From Alnus glutinosa (lineage: Eukaryota; Streptophyta; Magnoliopsida; Fagales; Betulaceae): a DNA stretch of 64,000 bases. Position numbers and translations under genes: made by a program. Below the pieces are notes generated by a model, which saw only the letters and a list, made by a program, of their open reading frames with translations, did not search any database and had not been told where the DNA came from. Shown in pieces: positions 15,921 to 27,720 of the stretch. Numbering within the stretch: position 1 is the stretch's first letter; each line of letters starts with the position of its first letter. The DNA lies in NCBI RefSeq assembly GCF_958979055.1, contig NC_084887.1:31535544-31599543 (forward strand). The letters run 5' to 3'.

Positions 15921-17330
15921 GAGCAGCCTAGAGGGCAAATGCGGATAAAACAAGATCTAAAAAAGGCGTATATCCACGCGAAAGACCTTGCGCCGCACGT
16001 TTCACTGTTGAGTGGAACCTTCCACGTTCACCGACACCTGGCGCTGCCTGACACCGCTTTATTACCAGAACTAGAAGCGGCCTATCCCCAGTCCACACAC
16101 CCCTCTAAAGCGCAAACCCTTCTTGTGGTCGGCAAATTTTCACATTTAATTTAACTTTTTTTTTAAAAAAAAAAAAAAATTATTAGAGTCCAAGTCCCAT
16201 ACGAGTGGTCCAAAACCATCCATATCCCTTTCTATCTTGCATTGGCCCAGCACACGTGGCGTGGGCCGTAGCAATGGGCGGCGAGTGGCAATGACGTGGC
16301 TAAAAGCGCAAGAGAGATAAAGTCCACCTGACAGCCAGACACGACAGAACGGGACTTGGCTCTCGTCATCCTCATCTATCTCTAGTGCTTTGTTTTTTCG
16401 ATCCACAACTCGTGGACTAGCTTGTTTTTGTTATTTTTAGAGGCCGTAGATATTTTAGCTTTTTCCCCTCGTCACAAAATATCCTCGAATTTTTCGAGAG
16501 TGGGATATTGTCCATTTATTTGGATATCTCTGTCTCTATCGGAATTATCTTTAGTGCTGCCTCCACTTCCTGGTGCAAGCACTGCTCTTGCTACTCGCCC
16601 ATGCCGGGACAACAAATGCATGTCCTTTCTACCTACAGCGTGGTATTATTGGTTTTTCACGTCTTTACTTTTACTTTCCGTCCATAAAAAAGCTTATTTA
16701 TGAGATACGTTAAATCGAATAACCAGACCAAATCCAATCTCGGGATTCGGAACATTTCCTTAGATGAATACAATTTTCATTCATTGAAACTGAAAGAACA
16801 AATATTCGATTTTTTTTTTTTTTAAAACCAACAATTACTTTAATTTTCCAAATAATACTAAACGAACTTTTTAAAAATGGTTAAATCACCCGTTATTTTA
16901 AAAGTAAATTTAATTATTTTATTTAATATTTTAACATTCATCTTATATGTTGGTTCAAATTTTCTCTCGATAAACAAGGTAACATGTGAGTATTTAACTA
17001 AAGTACAAGTTAAAATGTAAAATTATGATTCAAACTCAAAATTTTTGTTATGATATTTATTAGATTATCATGTATCTTAAAATTTAAACTGATAAATTTA
17101 ATTATTATTCTCAAACGAGTGGTTTGGGAATAATATTAATGCTTGCATTTTTCAATATATTAAACTCATTAATTAACATTATATTGATATTTATTCAAAA
17201 TATAAGTAATTTACATATGCATTTTGAAAGAATATATATCATTTTAATAGACTAAAATATATATATTTTTTTTCTTTTTTGAGGACGACACATATCTACT
17301 TGAAACGGAGAAACTAACATCTACATGTGG
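15921..17330. other. Upstream flank of the MYB gene; no gene seen
   Basis: GC-richer around 15960-16400, then strongly AT-rich from 16740. CACGTGG and TGACGTGG cores occur at about 16252-16292. 16870-17130 resembles a dispersed AT-rich repeat (AAATCACC..TTATTT..TTTAATTATTT..TATTTTAACATTC) also seen near 54580, 61200, 61590 and 63130. No protein-coding frame is convincing. Confidence 0.45.
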
Positions 17331-17342
17331 ACTAGAGGCCAC

Positions 17343-17611
17343 AACACGTGGGTTGGTCAATGAAGCGCGAGTAGAGCGCTCTATTGGCACTCTCTGCGAG
17401 TATTGGTTTGTTGTGTGAATTATCCTCTAGGCGCACAAAATTTCCTACCCACCGGAAAAAAAAAAAAAAAAAACTGCAGCGTCATAAAGCGCACGCCACG
17501 TGTGGGAGGCCTCCAGCGACGCGAGCCACAAGATGCCATCGAATTCTCGAGCATTCTATTGGCAAAACTCTAAAAAAATTCGAAAAGAGAAAATTAGGCT
17601 CTGACGTGGCC
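17343..17611. promoter_or_regulatory. Cluster of ACGT-core (G-box-like) elements upstream of the REVEILLE-type gene
   Basis: Within about 270 bp lie AACACGTGGG (near 17344), CCACGTGTGGG (near 17495) and TGACGTGGCC (near 17601). These cores bind bZIP/bHLH (PIF-type) factors and are common in light- and clock-controlled plant promoters. The downstream transcript leader appears to start near 17650-17700 (CTCCTC and CTCTCT tracts). Function is inferred from motif density only. Confidence 0.45.
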
Positions 17612-18395
17612 ACCCTTGCTTTCCTCCTTTTCTTCGCAATCACAAATTCACAACCCAAAGTTCTAGCATAACCCATTCTCTCTTGCTCTCTTCTCCTCCT
17701 CCTCCTCCTCCAAATCCTCTTAAATTCAACTCTCTCTCTCTTTCTCTCTCGTGAACTTTTTACAGTGGTTTTCCTGTTAGTTGGAGGCGAGGGATTAAGG
17801 AGATTCAGTGTCTCCGGTGATCGGGAAACCGTTGTTTCTTCCACACACAGTTGTGATTTAATATTAATTTTTATACCGGAAAACCACTTCTAAAGATCGT
17901 TTCTAGTTGATTTCGTGTTATATTTTGTATCTTTTTCTGTGGCACAGTTTTTTTTTGTTGTGGTTTTTGTGCGAGCAAGTGAGGCAAATTTTTGTTCTCT
18001 TGTTTGCTTATTGAGAACGAGAGATTTCGTGGTCTTTGGTTGCTCTCGATCTGAATCAGTGAAGCTTCCGACTCGAATCGGAGTCCTTTGCGGTTTGACT
18101 AACGGAGCTTGAACGCTTTTGGATCGGTCAATTCTAGGGTTACTAAGAATTACGAGCTGGGAATCATCCGGAAACATAGAGAAAAAAAAAAGTTGGGTCT
18201 TTGGGATTTTTTGGGGTTGATTTGTTTGGATCAGATGGGTCCATAACTTTTCAGAGTTGATAAGGGAGTATTAAATCTATGAAAATATTGATTCGTCGTG
18301 CAAAAGGAGTAAGAGAAAGTGGTTTTACTACAGAAGCGAAGGCAAAGAGTGCTTGGCCCTGTTAAGGAAACGGAGATTTGAAGGTTTCTGCAGCT

Positions 18396-18416
18396 ATGGC
18401 TATTCAGGTATCAATG

Positions 18417-18452
<36 letters not shown>

Positions 18453-21244
18453 CCGTATAAAAGGTTTTTTTTTTTTTTTTTTTCCTGCTCTGATTAGTTG
18501 TGATGCCAGTGATTAGGATTTGCATATTTATATAGATCGCTGAAATTCTCATTTGTTGATATTCAGTTGCCAACTATGCTTTGAGTTCCAATCATTTATG
18601 TGGATTAATTAGAGTCAAACATGACCATAACTCCAGCTATGTTTTCAATTAAATTTTGACTTTGAACGCATGCTTTTGTTTTTAACTATAATATTATGGA
18701 CTGAAGAAAACGTTTATAATTTAAAGGAGGTTTATGAATGAAGAGAGTTGGGAAGTTTCTGTTTGAAATTAGGCTTCTTTTTTTTTTTTTTTTTTTTTTT
18801 TTTTGTAATTTCAAAGTGATGAAATGATTTGATTTTCTTGTCAATTTATCCATTTTGACAAATTTCTTGTACGTCTGTTCATTTGGACAGTTTTTGCTGG
18901 GTACTTCACTAGATCTTTGTTATGCAGTTTTTGGGAGTAATGTCACTGGGAAATTATATTGCAAACTCTGGTAGGATTTTCTAGTTTTTTACTTATTAAA
19001 AAAAAAAGAAGAAGGATTTTATAGGTTATTGAATCACTTTCAGGCCTGGTTTGGGCTATTCTGCTATATTCTGTTTCTTTGTCGGGCATAATTATCTGTT
19101 TCATACAAAAATGATGTAATCGTGCTAATAGAATGTGGGTGATTTTGGCACTTCATAAATTCCGAAATGCAATTAGTTAGTGGCATTGGAGGGTGGAGTT
19201 TTTTTATTCTGTCTTTTGTTCGCTTCTTTAGAAATTTGCAAATTTTTGCAAGGCTGGGGACGGAGGGAATTATTTTTGATGCCATTTGTTTTATCTTTTG
19301 CCTATAGGATGAAAGTGTTGGTGCTCATTCACATTCTGTTCTCCAGGCCAGCAATGGGATATCTTTGAGTTCTGGCCTACATTCTGTAACTGGCCTCCAA
19401 CCAAGGGATCAGTTTTCTTGCGGGAATGATTATGCTACCAAGGTTTTCTTCTTTTCTGCATTCTTCATGCTCTTCTTCTGTCCATAAATCATCTGATTTG
19501 AAGACTCTGATCACTCGCTTTTCTACCTATCCATTGTTACTGTTTCAATAGGTTAGGAAACCGTACACGATCACAAAACAAAGAGAAAGATGGTCGGAGG
19601 AAGAGCATAAGAAGTTTCTCGAGGCTTTAAAGCTGTATGGCCGAACTTGGCGACGGATAGAGGGTATGATTGAATGCACATTCCTTATATATCAAGCACA
19701 TTTTTTAACTGTTGTGATTTGCTTAGACTGTTCTTTTTCTGTAACAGAACATGTGGGCACAAAGACTGCAGTTCAGATTCGGAGTCATGCTCAAAAATTC
19801 TTCTTTAAGGTTTACTGCTCTTATTCCAGTACCCAATCTCTACCATAATATCTAATAATCCCATATATTAATGTAAGTTGAATTCTTATGGATCCCGAGG
19901 TGTGCAACCTTTCTAGATGGGTTCGTGTATTCATAATTGGTGCCCTTCTGACTCCTCTGTTTTTTGTCTTTCTAATAGGTCATCCGTGACTCTAATGGTA
20001 ATAACACAAGCTTGGAGCAGTTTGAAATTCCTCCTCCTCGACCAAAACGAAAGCCTATGCATCCTTACCCCAGGAAACTTGTAATTCCGCCTAAAGAAAC
20101 CTACACACCAGAACAGCCAATAAGGTCTGCATCTCCAAATTTATCAGTTTTGGAACGAGAAAACCAATCTCCAACATCAGTATTATCTGCAATCGGTTCG
20201 GATACAGTGGGTTGCACTGATTCAGATACACCGAGTGGTAGCTTATCCCCTGTTTCATCTGCAGCTGGTGTCCAATCTGGTGGCTTAGTACCAACTGAAC
20301 CCAACCAATTGACCGAGAGAAGTGCATCCCCATCACCAGCTCTAACAACTGTTGGTTCAATTTATAATATGCAACTCTCTACGGTACTTGCTGATCCTTG
20401 GGCTGACCACATTTTGTCCAATTCAATAAATTTCAATGGAACCTCTTATTTATTTATTTGATATTGTTTTGATGTTGGCTTCAATTCCCAGAAACTCAAT
20501 TTGTTTCCCAAGGAAAACGCGTATGCAAAAGACGGTGCATCAGAGGAAGCATCAACCCGGAGTCTTAAGCTTTTTGGAAGGACAGTATTAGTAACAGATT
20601 GCCACATACCATCTTCTCCCCCCATAGGGACTGGTAAATCAATGCCTGCAGACATGCATGAGGAAAAAGTTGTGCAAGCATTGCCAAGTAACTTATTGCC
20701 CGTGAAACCTGTACTGGGTAATACAGAATGTGCTTGGAGTCATATGCTCCATGGTGCACATGGTGGCCACTATTTCACACAAGAGAACTCAAATCTGGTA
20801 GAAACTAGTTCTGCTGCACCTATTCCACGGTGGAATTTTTATGGGGGTTTACCATTTCCTTCCCTACCATTCCATAAGGTGGAGCCATCAAAAGCATATG
20901 TGGAATCCGATTTAGGAGAAATCCAAGACAAAGAAGTTCGGAAGGAAGAGTCCTGGACTGGTTCAAATACTGGATCGGTAAATGATGGGGAAAATGGTGA
21001 TAAATGTTCAGAGGCTGAGACCCAGAGACGTCCACTTATCCTTAAAAATGAGAATCAAGAGGCACATCTAGTTTTTCAATTAAGACGAAGTGAACAATCA
21101 GCTTTCTCTGAGCTAAGAACGAGCCCTCAAAAGCGTGTGAAAGGTTTTGTACCATACAAAAGATGTGTGGCAGATAGAGACTCCCAGTCCTCAACAACAA
21201 CAGGTCAAGAAAGGGAAGAGAAACAAATCCGACTTTGCTGGTAG
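18396..21244 (+). CDS. RVE1: REVEILLE-like single-MYB (SHAQKYF class) transcription factor
   Basis: Nuclear DNA-binding factor of the CCA1/LHY/RVE family; members bind the evening element and link the clock to auxin and hypocotyl growth. Six exons join in frame: 18396-18407, 19308-19442, 19552-19663, 19748-19809, 19979-20383, 20492-21244 (about 492 residues). The MYB repeat spans about residues 55-106 ([31 protein letters not shown]) and ends with the class motif SHAQKFF (99-105). A proline-rich [17 protein letters not shown] block follows, then [13 protein letters not shown] further on, both typical of RVE1/RVE7. Exon 1 codes only four residues (MAIQ) after a ~700-bp leader. The exon 5 donor (ACG|GTACTT) is the least certain: the unspliced frame continues for 25 codons (..DPWADHIL..) before a stop at 20459-20461. 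RVE1 versus RVE7 cannot be separated here. Confidence 0.88.
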
Positions 21245-21882
21245 TGTCCCTCCATTGTAGTTTCCCTACAGCAGGTTTCCTTTAGTTAGCATATTAGCAT
21301 ATACTGCATTTGACAGGCCGAGGGACTGATCTGGGTACAGCTTAGTGGACTCTGGCGGTTTCAGCTGCTGGATGGCTGAGGAGAAATAAAATTGTGGAAC
21401 AGCAGCCATTTTTTTGCAGCTTTGCAAATACTCATCTAGTTCTCTCTCTTTTTACCTCCAACTGTTCAAATCCATAAGCCCATCTCTTCTTGTATGCATA
21501 ATTTTCTCTTGCTTTTTGTCCTCGGTGTTAACTTTTGTATTCCTTCTAATATATTTCTTTTTTACCTTCTTTGAACTATAAATCACTGGTCTTACTATGT
21601 TAATCAAAACTAGCCTCTTGTGATGTTTTAGTCTATCAGCGGACTTCTGAGCTCTAAATGGTTTTAACATAGTATGCGGGACAGGGGACCCATTGCTTGT
21701 GTACTGTGGCTGAGGAGATTGGACCATGATACCTAAACATTTACTGCATTACAGCTCATGTTACAGCTCATTCAAATCAGATCAGCAATAGTCAACGAAA
21801 CTCGCTGTCAAATATGGAATCATGACAGCATCAACCAAATCTATAGCCTAATCTCCCCTTGCCTTTGGACAAAAAATTCACT
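21245..21882. other. 3' UTR and downstream flank of the RVE gene
   Basis: AAATAAAATTG near 21386 is a plausible polyadenylation signal for the MYB gene. No further gene is visible. Confidence 0.4.
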
Positions 21883-21966
21883 GCATCATAACTACTTGCA
21901 AATATATAGAGCATCATAAGTACTTGTAAAAATACAGAGCATCATAAGTACTTGTAAAAATACAGA
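21883..21966. repeat. 28-bp minisatellite, three units
   Basis: Three tandem 28-bp units beginning GCATCATAAGTACTTG start at 21883, 21911 and 21939. The second and third are identical and the first is diverged. A fourth, truncated GCATCAA follows. CAACGTGGAAAAAGT is then repeated in part across a poly-A run (to about 22028). Confidence 0.8.
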
Positions 21967-22474
21967 GCATCAACGTGGAAAAAGTCTTACTTTAAAAAAA
22001 AAAAAAAAAAAAAAACGTGGAAAAAGTGTTTCAGTCAATTTATTTGTTAAACTCCTTTATGATATCATAGATCTCATTCTCCAATGCGACTGATCCTTAT
22101 TCATCGACGTCCATGGCTGAAAACACCCAGACCAACATAGCCGAACAACTCTTGCAGCCCTTCAGTCGCCCTTCACCCTTGTTATTTTTATTTTTTTATT
22201 TTTAATTTGGTATAAGGTAATATAGATACTTTAAATAAAAAAATTTACGTGTAAATCAGTTCGTAACTTACTGTCAATTTTAGTACGAAATGTTAGTTGA
22301 GGGTGCCGATTGGAAGGAAATTATAATTTGAGAAGGTTAATTTGAAAAGCTATATGCAAATTGCCTATCAATATATAGGAGGTGCTATTGAGCTTGCGAG
22401 AATGAGGGTTGATCGGCTTTATTAGGGAGCACTACTATGACAGTTTTGATAATTTTAAGAGAGATGCTATCCCT

Positions 22475-22846
22475 CTATCTCCTACTATTTTTCCATCGAT
22501 CTCCATCTCCGGTGAATTTGAGGTCATCGTCAGTTTCTGATGTGCCGCTAAACCCGCAGGAAAATAATTTCATGGGAAGAAGCGACGTGAGCATGGACTT
22601 TATTTTAAATGCAATGAGCAATTTACGCCCAAGTCCCAACCATCGTTGCCAAAAATCCGGGATTCTCTTGATTGAGATAGTTTCAGAGAGAGCCAATAGA
22701 GGAGGATAATTAGCCAAAGTGGGAAGCCGAATATGGAAACGTGACACATGATCAAGAATCCATGCGAACCTTAAGCAATCCATGATTATCGTTAATTTTT
22801 GGACCTTGAGGATAAGATCCCACTTGGAGGGACTGTACAAGACCAA
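22475..22846 (-). other. Unassigned 123-codon open frame, possibly a gene fragment
   Basis: The minus-strand frame reads like real protein (DCLRFAWILDHVSRFHIRL, DFWQRWLGLGRKLLIAFK) rather than low complexity, but I do not recognise the family. It has an in-frame Met but no promoter or flanking exons that I can see. It lies between the minisatellite and a foldback MITE. It could be a relocated exon, a pseudogene fragment or chance. Confidence 0.25.
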
Positions 22847-22893
22847 TTAGTTGTTTTGCTTTATTTTATATTTTCTTATCCTGTTTTATTTTT

Positions 22894-23320
22894 GGGAAAA
22901 CTATAATTTACCTCCTCCAAAGTTTTACCCAAATTGCAATCTTGCCTTCAAAGTGAAAGAACTTGCAATGCACCACCAAGTTTCTTAATTTTGCAATGTA
23001 AACCAATTCTTTCAAAAATATCCCTTAAAAAATCATTTTTTTTTAAAAAAAAATAAAAAATAAAAATTGGGGAGCATTTGGGGGTGGCCGGACAACCTCA
23101 AGTGGCTTTAGCCACCCACAATTTTTTTTTTTTTTTAAAAAAAAAAAAATTAAATTGATTTTTTGAGGGATAAGTTAACTTTTTTAAAGATATTTTCGGA
23201 AGAATTGGCTACATTACAAATTTTTAAAACTTGGTTGGGGTTCATAGAAAATATTTTTACTTTAAAGGCCAAATTACAATTTGGGTCAAACAATAGGCTG
23301 GTAAAATATAGTTTTCCCTT
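22894..23320. mobile_element. Foldback MITE of about 430 bp
   Basis: The left end GGGAAAACTATAATTTACC and right end GGTAAAATATAGTTTTCCC are inverted repeats that continue inward (CCAAATTGCAAT / ATTACAATTTGG; CAATTCTTTCAAAAATATC / GATATTTTCGGAAGAATTG). The centre has GGGGGTGGCCGG..GTGGC..GCCACCC and poly-A/T blocks. It carries no gene. Confidence 0.7.
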
Positions 23321-23993
23321 ATCTTTATTATCTAGCTTAATAAGCCTTATTTTATCTTGAACTAAATAAGAAAAGCATATAAAAAGGATAAGAGATTAAT
23401 AAAAAAATTGGAGTTTTCTCCTCCCCAGCATACGGAAACTTTTTCTTTCTTGCCTGCAACTGACTGTACGTGGGTGTTCATCACAAATCAGACCACCATA
23501 AGTCAACGAGAACCAATCACTGGAATCAACAACATCAAGCTTAGCTTGCAAATCTTCTCGAGTTCTTCCCTTGTACAAAATATTCATTGAATTATATATA
23601 CTTGTAAAAATTCAGAGTATTATTCATCCAAAAAGTAAAAAAGATGACAAAAAGGAATGGTGGTCTGGTTGTGGAGCTATGATCTGGGATATAGCATGAG
23701 CTATTTAAGCAGAATAAAGGGCCAGCCAGCTTTTGTGTGAAGAAAGCAGCCAACCACGAATAAAATAAAAGCCCATCAGTAGTAACAAAGTTAAATGCCC
23801 AAGCCCACTATTGGTATAATCAAATTACAAAAGACAAGAAAAAGCGTACTCCACTCCAGCTAAAAAACACAACAAAAGGCAAAAGCATCCAACGTAATTC
23901 ATCGCCATCGGAAATCTTTACTCTTTAACGTTCACTGTGTCTCTCTGTCGCTCTCCTCTTCGCTTTCACCCTCTCAGTCTCTCGCTTTCAATA

Positions 23994-26900
23994 ATGTCAT
24001 TACCTCTAATCCCCACTCTACTCCTCCTATTCACGCTGTCATCAACAGCCACATCCCACTACTCCTCTTCTAACTTCTCGCCCTCCTCATCCGCCCCGTC
24101 GCAATCACCGACGCTCTCCGAGTGGCAACCCGCACGCGCCACCTTCTACGCGGCGTCGGACCCCCGGGACACGGTGGGCGGGGCGTGCGGCTTCGGGGAC
24201 CTTAAGATGGCCGGGTACGGCATGGCCACAGTGGGGCTGAGCGAGACGCTCTTCGAGCGCGGGCAGATCTGCGGCGCGTGCTTTCAGCTGCGGTGCGTGG
24301 ACGACCTGCGCTGGTGCATCCCGGGCACTTCCATCATCGTCACGGCCACCAACTTCTGTGCGCCCAATTACGGATTTACCCCCGACGGTGGGGGCCGCTG
24401 TAACCCTCCCAACAAGCACTTCGTCCTCCCCATTGATGCCTTTGAGAAGATCGCCATCTGGAAGGCCGGTAACATGCCCGTTCAGTACCGCAGGTACTCT
24501 CGCACCCTACCCTATCATTTTCCTCTCACAATAATGTGTGCGCGTGTTGAGAGTTTTTTAGGAGATTCGTTAAGATTAGCATGCGTCACAGAGACTTTGC
24601 GTGTGGTTGATTGTATGAGATTATCACCCAAATCTCTCATTTCCCACTTTGTCAGTGGCTGGTTGTCTTTGATTTTTGTCGGCTGCTACTTTACTCTTTC
24701 GTGTCCTGCTAGGCTGCTAACATGCGCAGCTGCACGTTCACACAACCTTTATACTACGTTCCGGCTTGGAAGGCGTTGCATTTGGTTTGCTAACCAGCCT
24801 TAACCTACGCGTACAGCCGTACTATAACTTCGTACTGTGTATTTCCTAGGTGTCAAAGTACAATTATGCCCCTTTTAACCAATAGGAGTCCTTTTTTGTC
24901 CCATAGTTTATCCGAACTTACCAGCGATTCCAATGTTTCCTAAAAGAGACGGAGGAAATAATCCTGAAGTAGTTGGTTGTTCTAAAAATGAGTAATTCTT
25001 TAGAGAAGCATGTTCCAACTATTTTTTTTTTTTCCATTTTAAACTGCTTCAACTTTATGTGTCAAGATTTGATGCCACTTGGTATTTTCCCGTTTTATGT
25101 TTGTGGCAGATTTATCATGTGTTGTTGAGCACTCCCGCACTATACAAAATGGCTAATTAAAATCTATTTTATTTATTTTAGTTAATAAATTTTAAAAAGA
25201 TACTATACATGCGATTATCTATTATTTCTTTATATTATTTCTTAATCTTTCTTTATTTTTTTTTTCACCCAAAAAAAAGAAGAAGAAAGTCTATAGACGA
25301 AAGGAGCGATGAATAATTTAGTAGCTTGAAAAGTTGCAAAACCTCACACTTTGAAGTCTATAAAAAGCTCGTACATATTTCTGAAGTCATACATCATCAT
25401 CAATACATAGGATTTTGATGCAAGCTCGCTGGGCACATGTCATTTTAAAGAAAACAAGTTCTGATGACATACATCATCTTGATCAACATTTCTGATTATA
25501 TCTTCAATATTTTCATGATATATAACACTCATGTTATGTTCTGCACAAGCTTGCTGGAGCTTATCAATTGTAATATAACCGTATTCATCCCTGTCAAAGT
25601 ATCGAAATATTGTTGCAGCAATATATTATCATCTATAAATTCCCCCATAGACATTAACATACATCAACATCGGGGGTTGGGGGGTGGGAAACGAACTCTA
25701 AATACTTCGTTTCACCCGTCCACACGATTGCATCGATTACATCTACATGCTCGTTAAATTTCTTGCCAAATAGAGGAACAAAAAACCTTGATCGGTAGCA
25801 GATCATTAAGATTGAACCACACTTACCAAAAATAGTAATATTTTCAACTTTCTCCGATTGACATCAAATTTTTACCACTGTGTAGATATCATCGACTAGA
25901 TTGTGTCTACCAAAAAACTTCCGCAGAAACCAAAAAAAAAAAAAATAGCAACCACATCTATTGTATCAGCACTCAATGCTTGAAGGACCAGATCAGTCCT
26001 TCGAACTCCTTCCAACAAAAATGTGGCACTCATAATCCAAAATTCAATACTAAATACTTCCAACAAATTAATCCCAACATAATCAAAAAGTTTCCAAAGA
26101 AACAACTTAGAAATCAGTTTCTTTCCCCTTATCAGCTACGATCAACACCCAAAAAATACCTAGAAAATCGACCCACAAATCTTTTTTTGTTCACTCTCCC
26201 AAATCACTATATATACCAAAAATTATTCAACCAAAATTCAAAAAAAAAAACACAACAACCAACTCCCAATTGATTACACGGCATCAGAAATACCCAAACA
26301 ATTATTACTCGTTCAATCCAAAGGTTACACCATCAAACTCAAGCAAAACCCAGCTATCTGCACATCCATTATAGATCCAAAAATCTCCCTAAATGCTCCA
26401 GCCATTTTCAGCTAAGACAGAACAACCCCTCATTTAGGAGAAAGGAGAGTGGATTTATTATGAAGGGAAATAGGCGTTGGGAAGGAACTGAGAGACAGAA
26501 AGAAACCATAAAAGAAAAAAAAAATAAATGATGGATCCGTGAACAGATGCGTTACACTGTTCACAGATCCAAGAAAAAAGGCATTTTACATTTTTCGGAT
26601 GGGTGGGTTGTTTAGGAATTTGCTTAGCTATTCTAGCTAATAGTGGGAGATGCATAATCAATTGTGAATGCTCTTAGATTCTTATCTATTGATATATTTG
26701 CTATTTCATAATCTGAAAGTGGTTGATTAGATTCAGCATCAATACGTATTAGATCGAGAAGGTTCTTTATTCTATTTTTCTTACTTTCCAAATTGATAAT
26801 TTGATATGTGCTCTTTGACAACTTGTTAACACATGTCAGTATGTGACTAAAGGGTGTTAATTTTTTTTAGTAGCCAATGTGGCTCTAATCATATAATGCT

Positions 26901-27382
26901 GACACGTGTAAACAAGTTATTCAAGCCGTGTAAAAGATTTTGTCGGCTATGTTTGTGTGCATAAATAACAGTGTGACTGTGTGTGTTGAGGGTTAAAGTT
27001 AGTTCTAAATATAGTTATGATAAGCACATCTGCATCAGCATTTGCCTTATTTATGTAAATTGGTTTTAATAGGATCAAGTGCCGAAAGGAAGGGGGGATT
27101 CGATTTAGCATCGATGGTTCAAATATCTTCATCTCAGTGCTGATCACAAATGTTGGTGGTGCTGGAGATGTAGTAGCAGTGAAGATCAAGGGTTCGAGAA
27201 CTGGTTGGCTTCCAATGGGTCGGAATTGGGGGCAAAACTGGCATATAAATGCCGATTTAAGGAATCAACCTCTTTCCTTTGAGGTCACTAGCAGCGATGG
27301 TGTGACACTTGCGTCTTACAGCGTTGCTCCCAAAAATTGGAACTTTGGGCAAACCTTTGAAGGTAAGCAATTTCTCTCTTAA
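23994..27382 (+). CDS. EXPA13: Alpha-expansin, EXPA13-like
   Basis: Secreted wall-loosening protein that acts non-hydrolytically on cellulose-xyloglucan contacts. Two exons, 23994-24493 and 27073-27382, give 269 residues. The internal start at 23994 was preferred over the in-frame ATG at 23937 because it gives a standard signal peptide ([20 protein letters not shown]). Domain 1 has [49 protein letters not shown] and the conserved cysteines. Domain 2 (from about residue 180) has [36 protein letters not shown] and [20 protein letters not shown] and the DLRWCIPG insert point to the EXPA13 branch. The usual HFD box reads HFVL, so the Asp is absent. The 2.6-kb intron carries transposon and gene-fragment DNA. 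Exon 1 is much more GC-rich than the intron. Confidence 0.9.
25440..25623 (-). pseudogene. Calcium-dependent protein kinase (CDPK) EF-hand fragment inside the expansin intron
   Basis: On the minus strand, opposite to the host gene, the frame gives [19 protein letters not shown] followed by ACAEHNMS and then [11 protein letters not shown]. This is the linker and EF-hand 3/4 region of CDPKs (family pattern [41 protein letters not shown]). EF-loop residues are already altered (DRDEYGYI), a three-residue slip precedes EDII, and similarity ends soon after VDQDD. No kinase domain is nearby. It is a non-functional fragment, probably moved by a transposon. Confidence 0.7.
26360..26675. mobile_element. 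Possible MITE in the expansin intron
   Basis: The left side GCACATCCATTATAGATCC..ATCTCCC and the right side GGGAGATGCATAATCAATTG..GAATGCTC are imperfect inverted repeats of the kind found in plant PIF-type MITEs. An internal palindrome GATCCGTGAACAGATGCG..TGTTCACAGATC supports a foldback. No clear target duplication. Confidence 0.4.
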
Positions 27383-27720
27383 AGTCGCATGATGTTTTTT
27401 TGTCCTTGGATCGCAAATGTTGTGCTACAAAGATGTAAGGGAAAGCACATGTATTTGCGGAAATGTACGAGATAACAAATCAATCAATCTACTTCTGAAA
27501 AATCTTGATTTTTGTATATGTTTGGTAATTAACAGCCCAGACGGCTGACTGTATCATAATACTACTTTTATCATCGGGTGGACGTGCATATTTTGGAATT
27601 AAATTATCAAGTTGCAACATGATTGATCTGCAAACTGACGCTATACTACTTGACATATCAGGGTAGTCTTTGCAATTTCTTTTAGACAAAGTTTTCCTCT
27701 GATCTGGGTCGAAACAAATT

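Noticed and set aside
21883..21966. Regular 28-bp repeats considered as a CRISPR array
   Set aside because: Contiguous units without spacers, in a plant nuclear context; a minisatellite.
25668..25690. G-rich run GGGGGTTGGGGGGTGGG as a possible G-quadruplex
   Set aside because: Only three separate runs, and no context such as a promoter or telomere-like repetition to support a function.
25464..25757. Plus-strand 97-codon frame in the expansin intron
   Set aside because: Opposite strand of the CDPK fragment; low-complexity I/N-rich translation.
26633..26821. Minus-strand 62-codon frame in the expansin intron
   Set aside because: Reads like protein but overlaps a probable MITE end, with no recognisable family.
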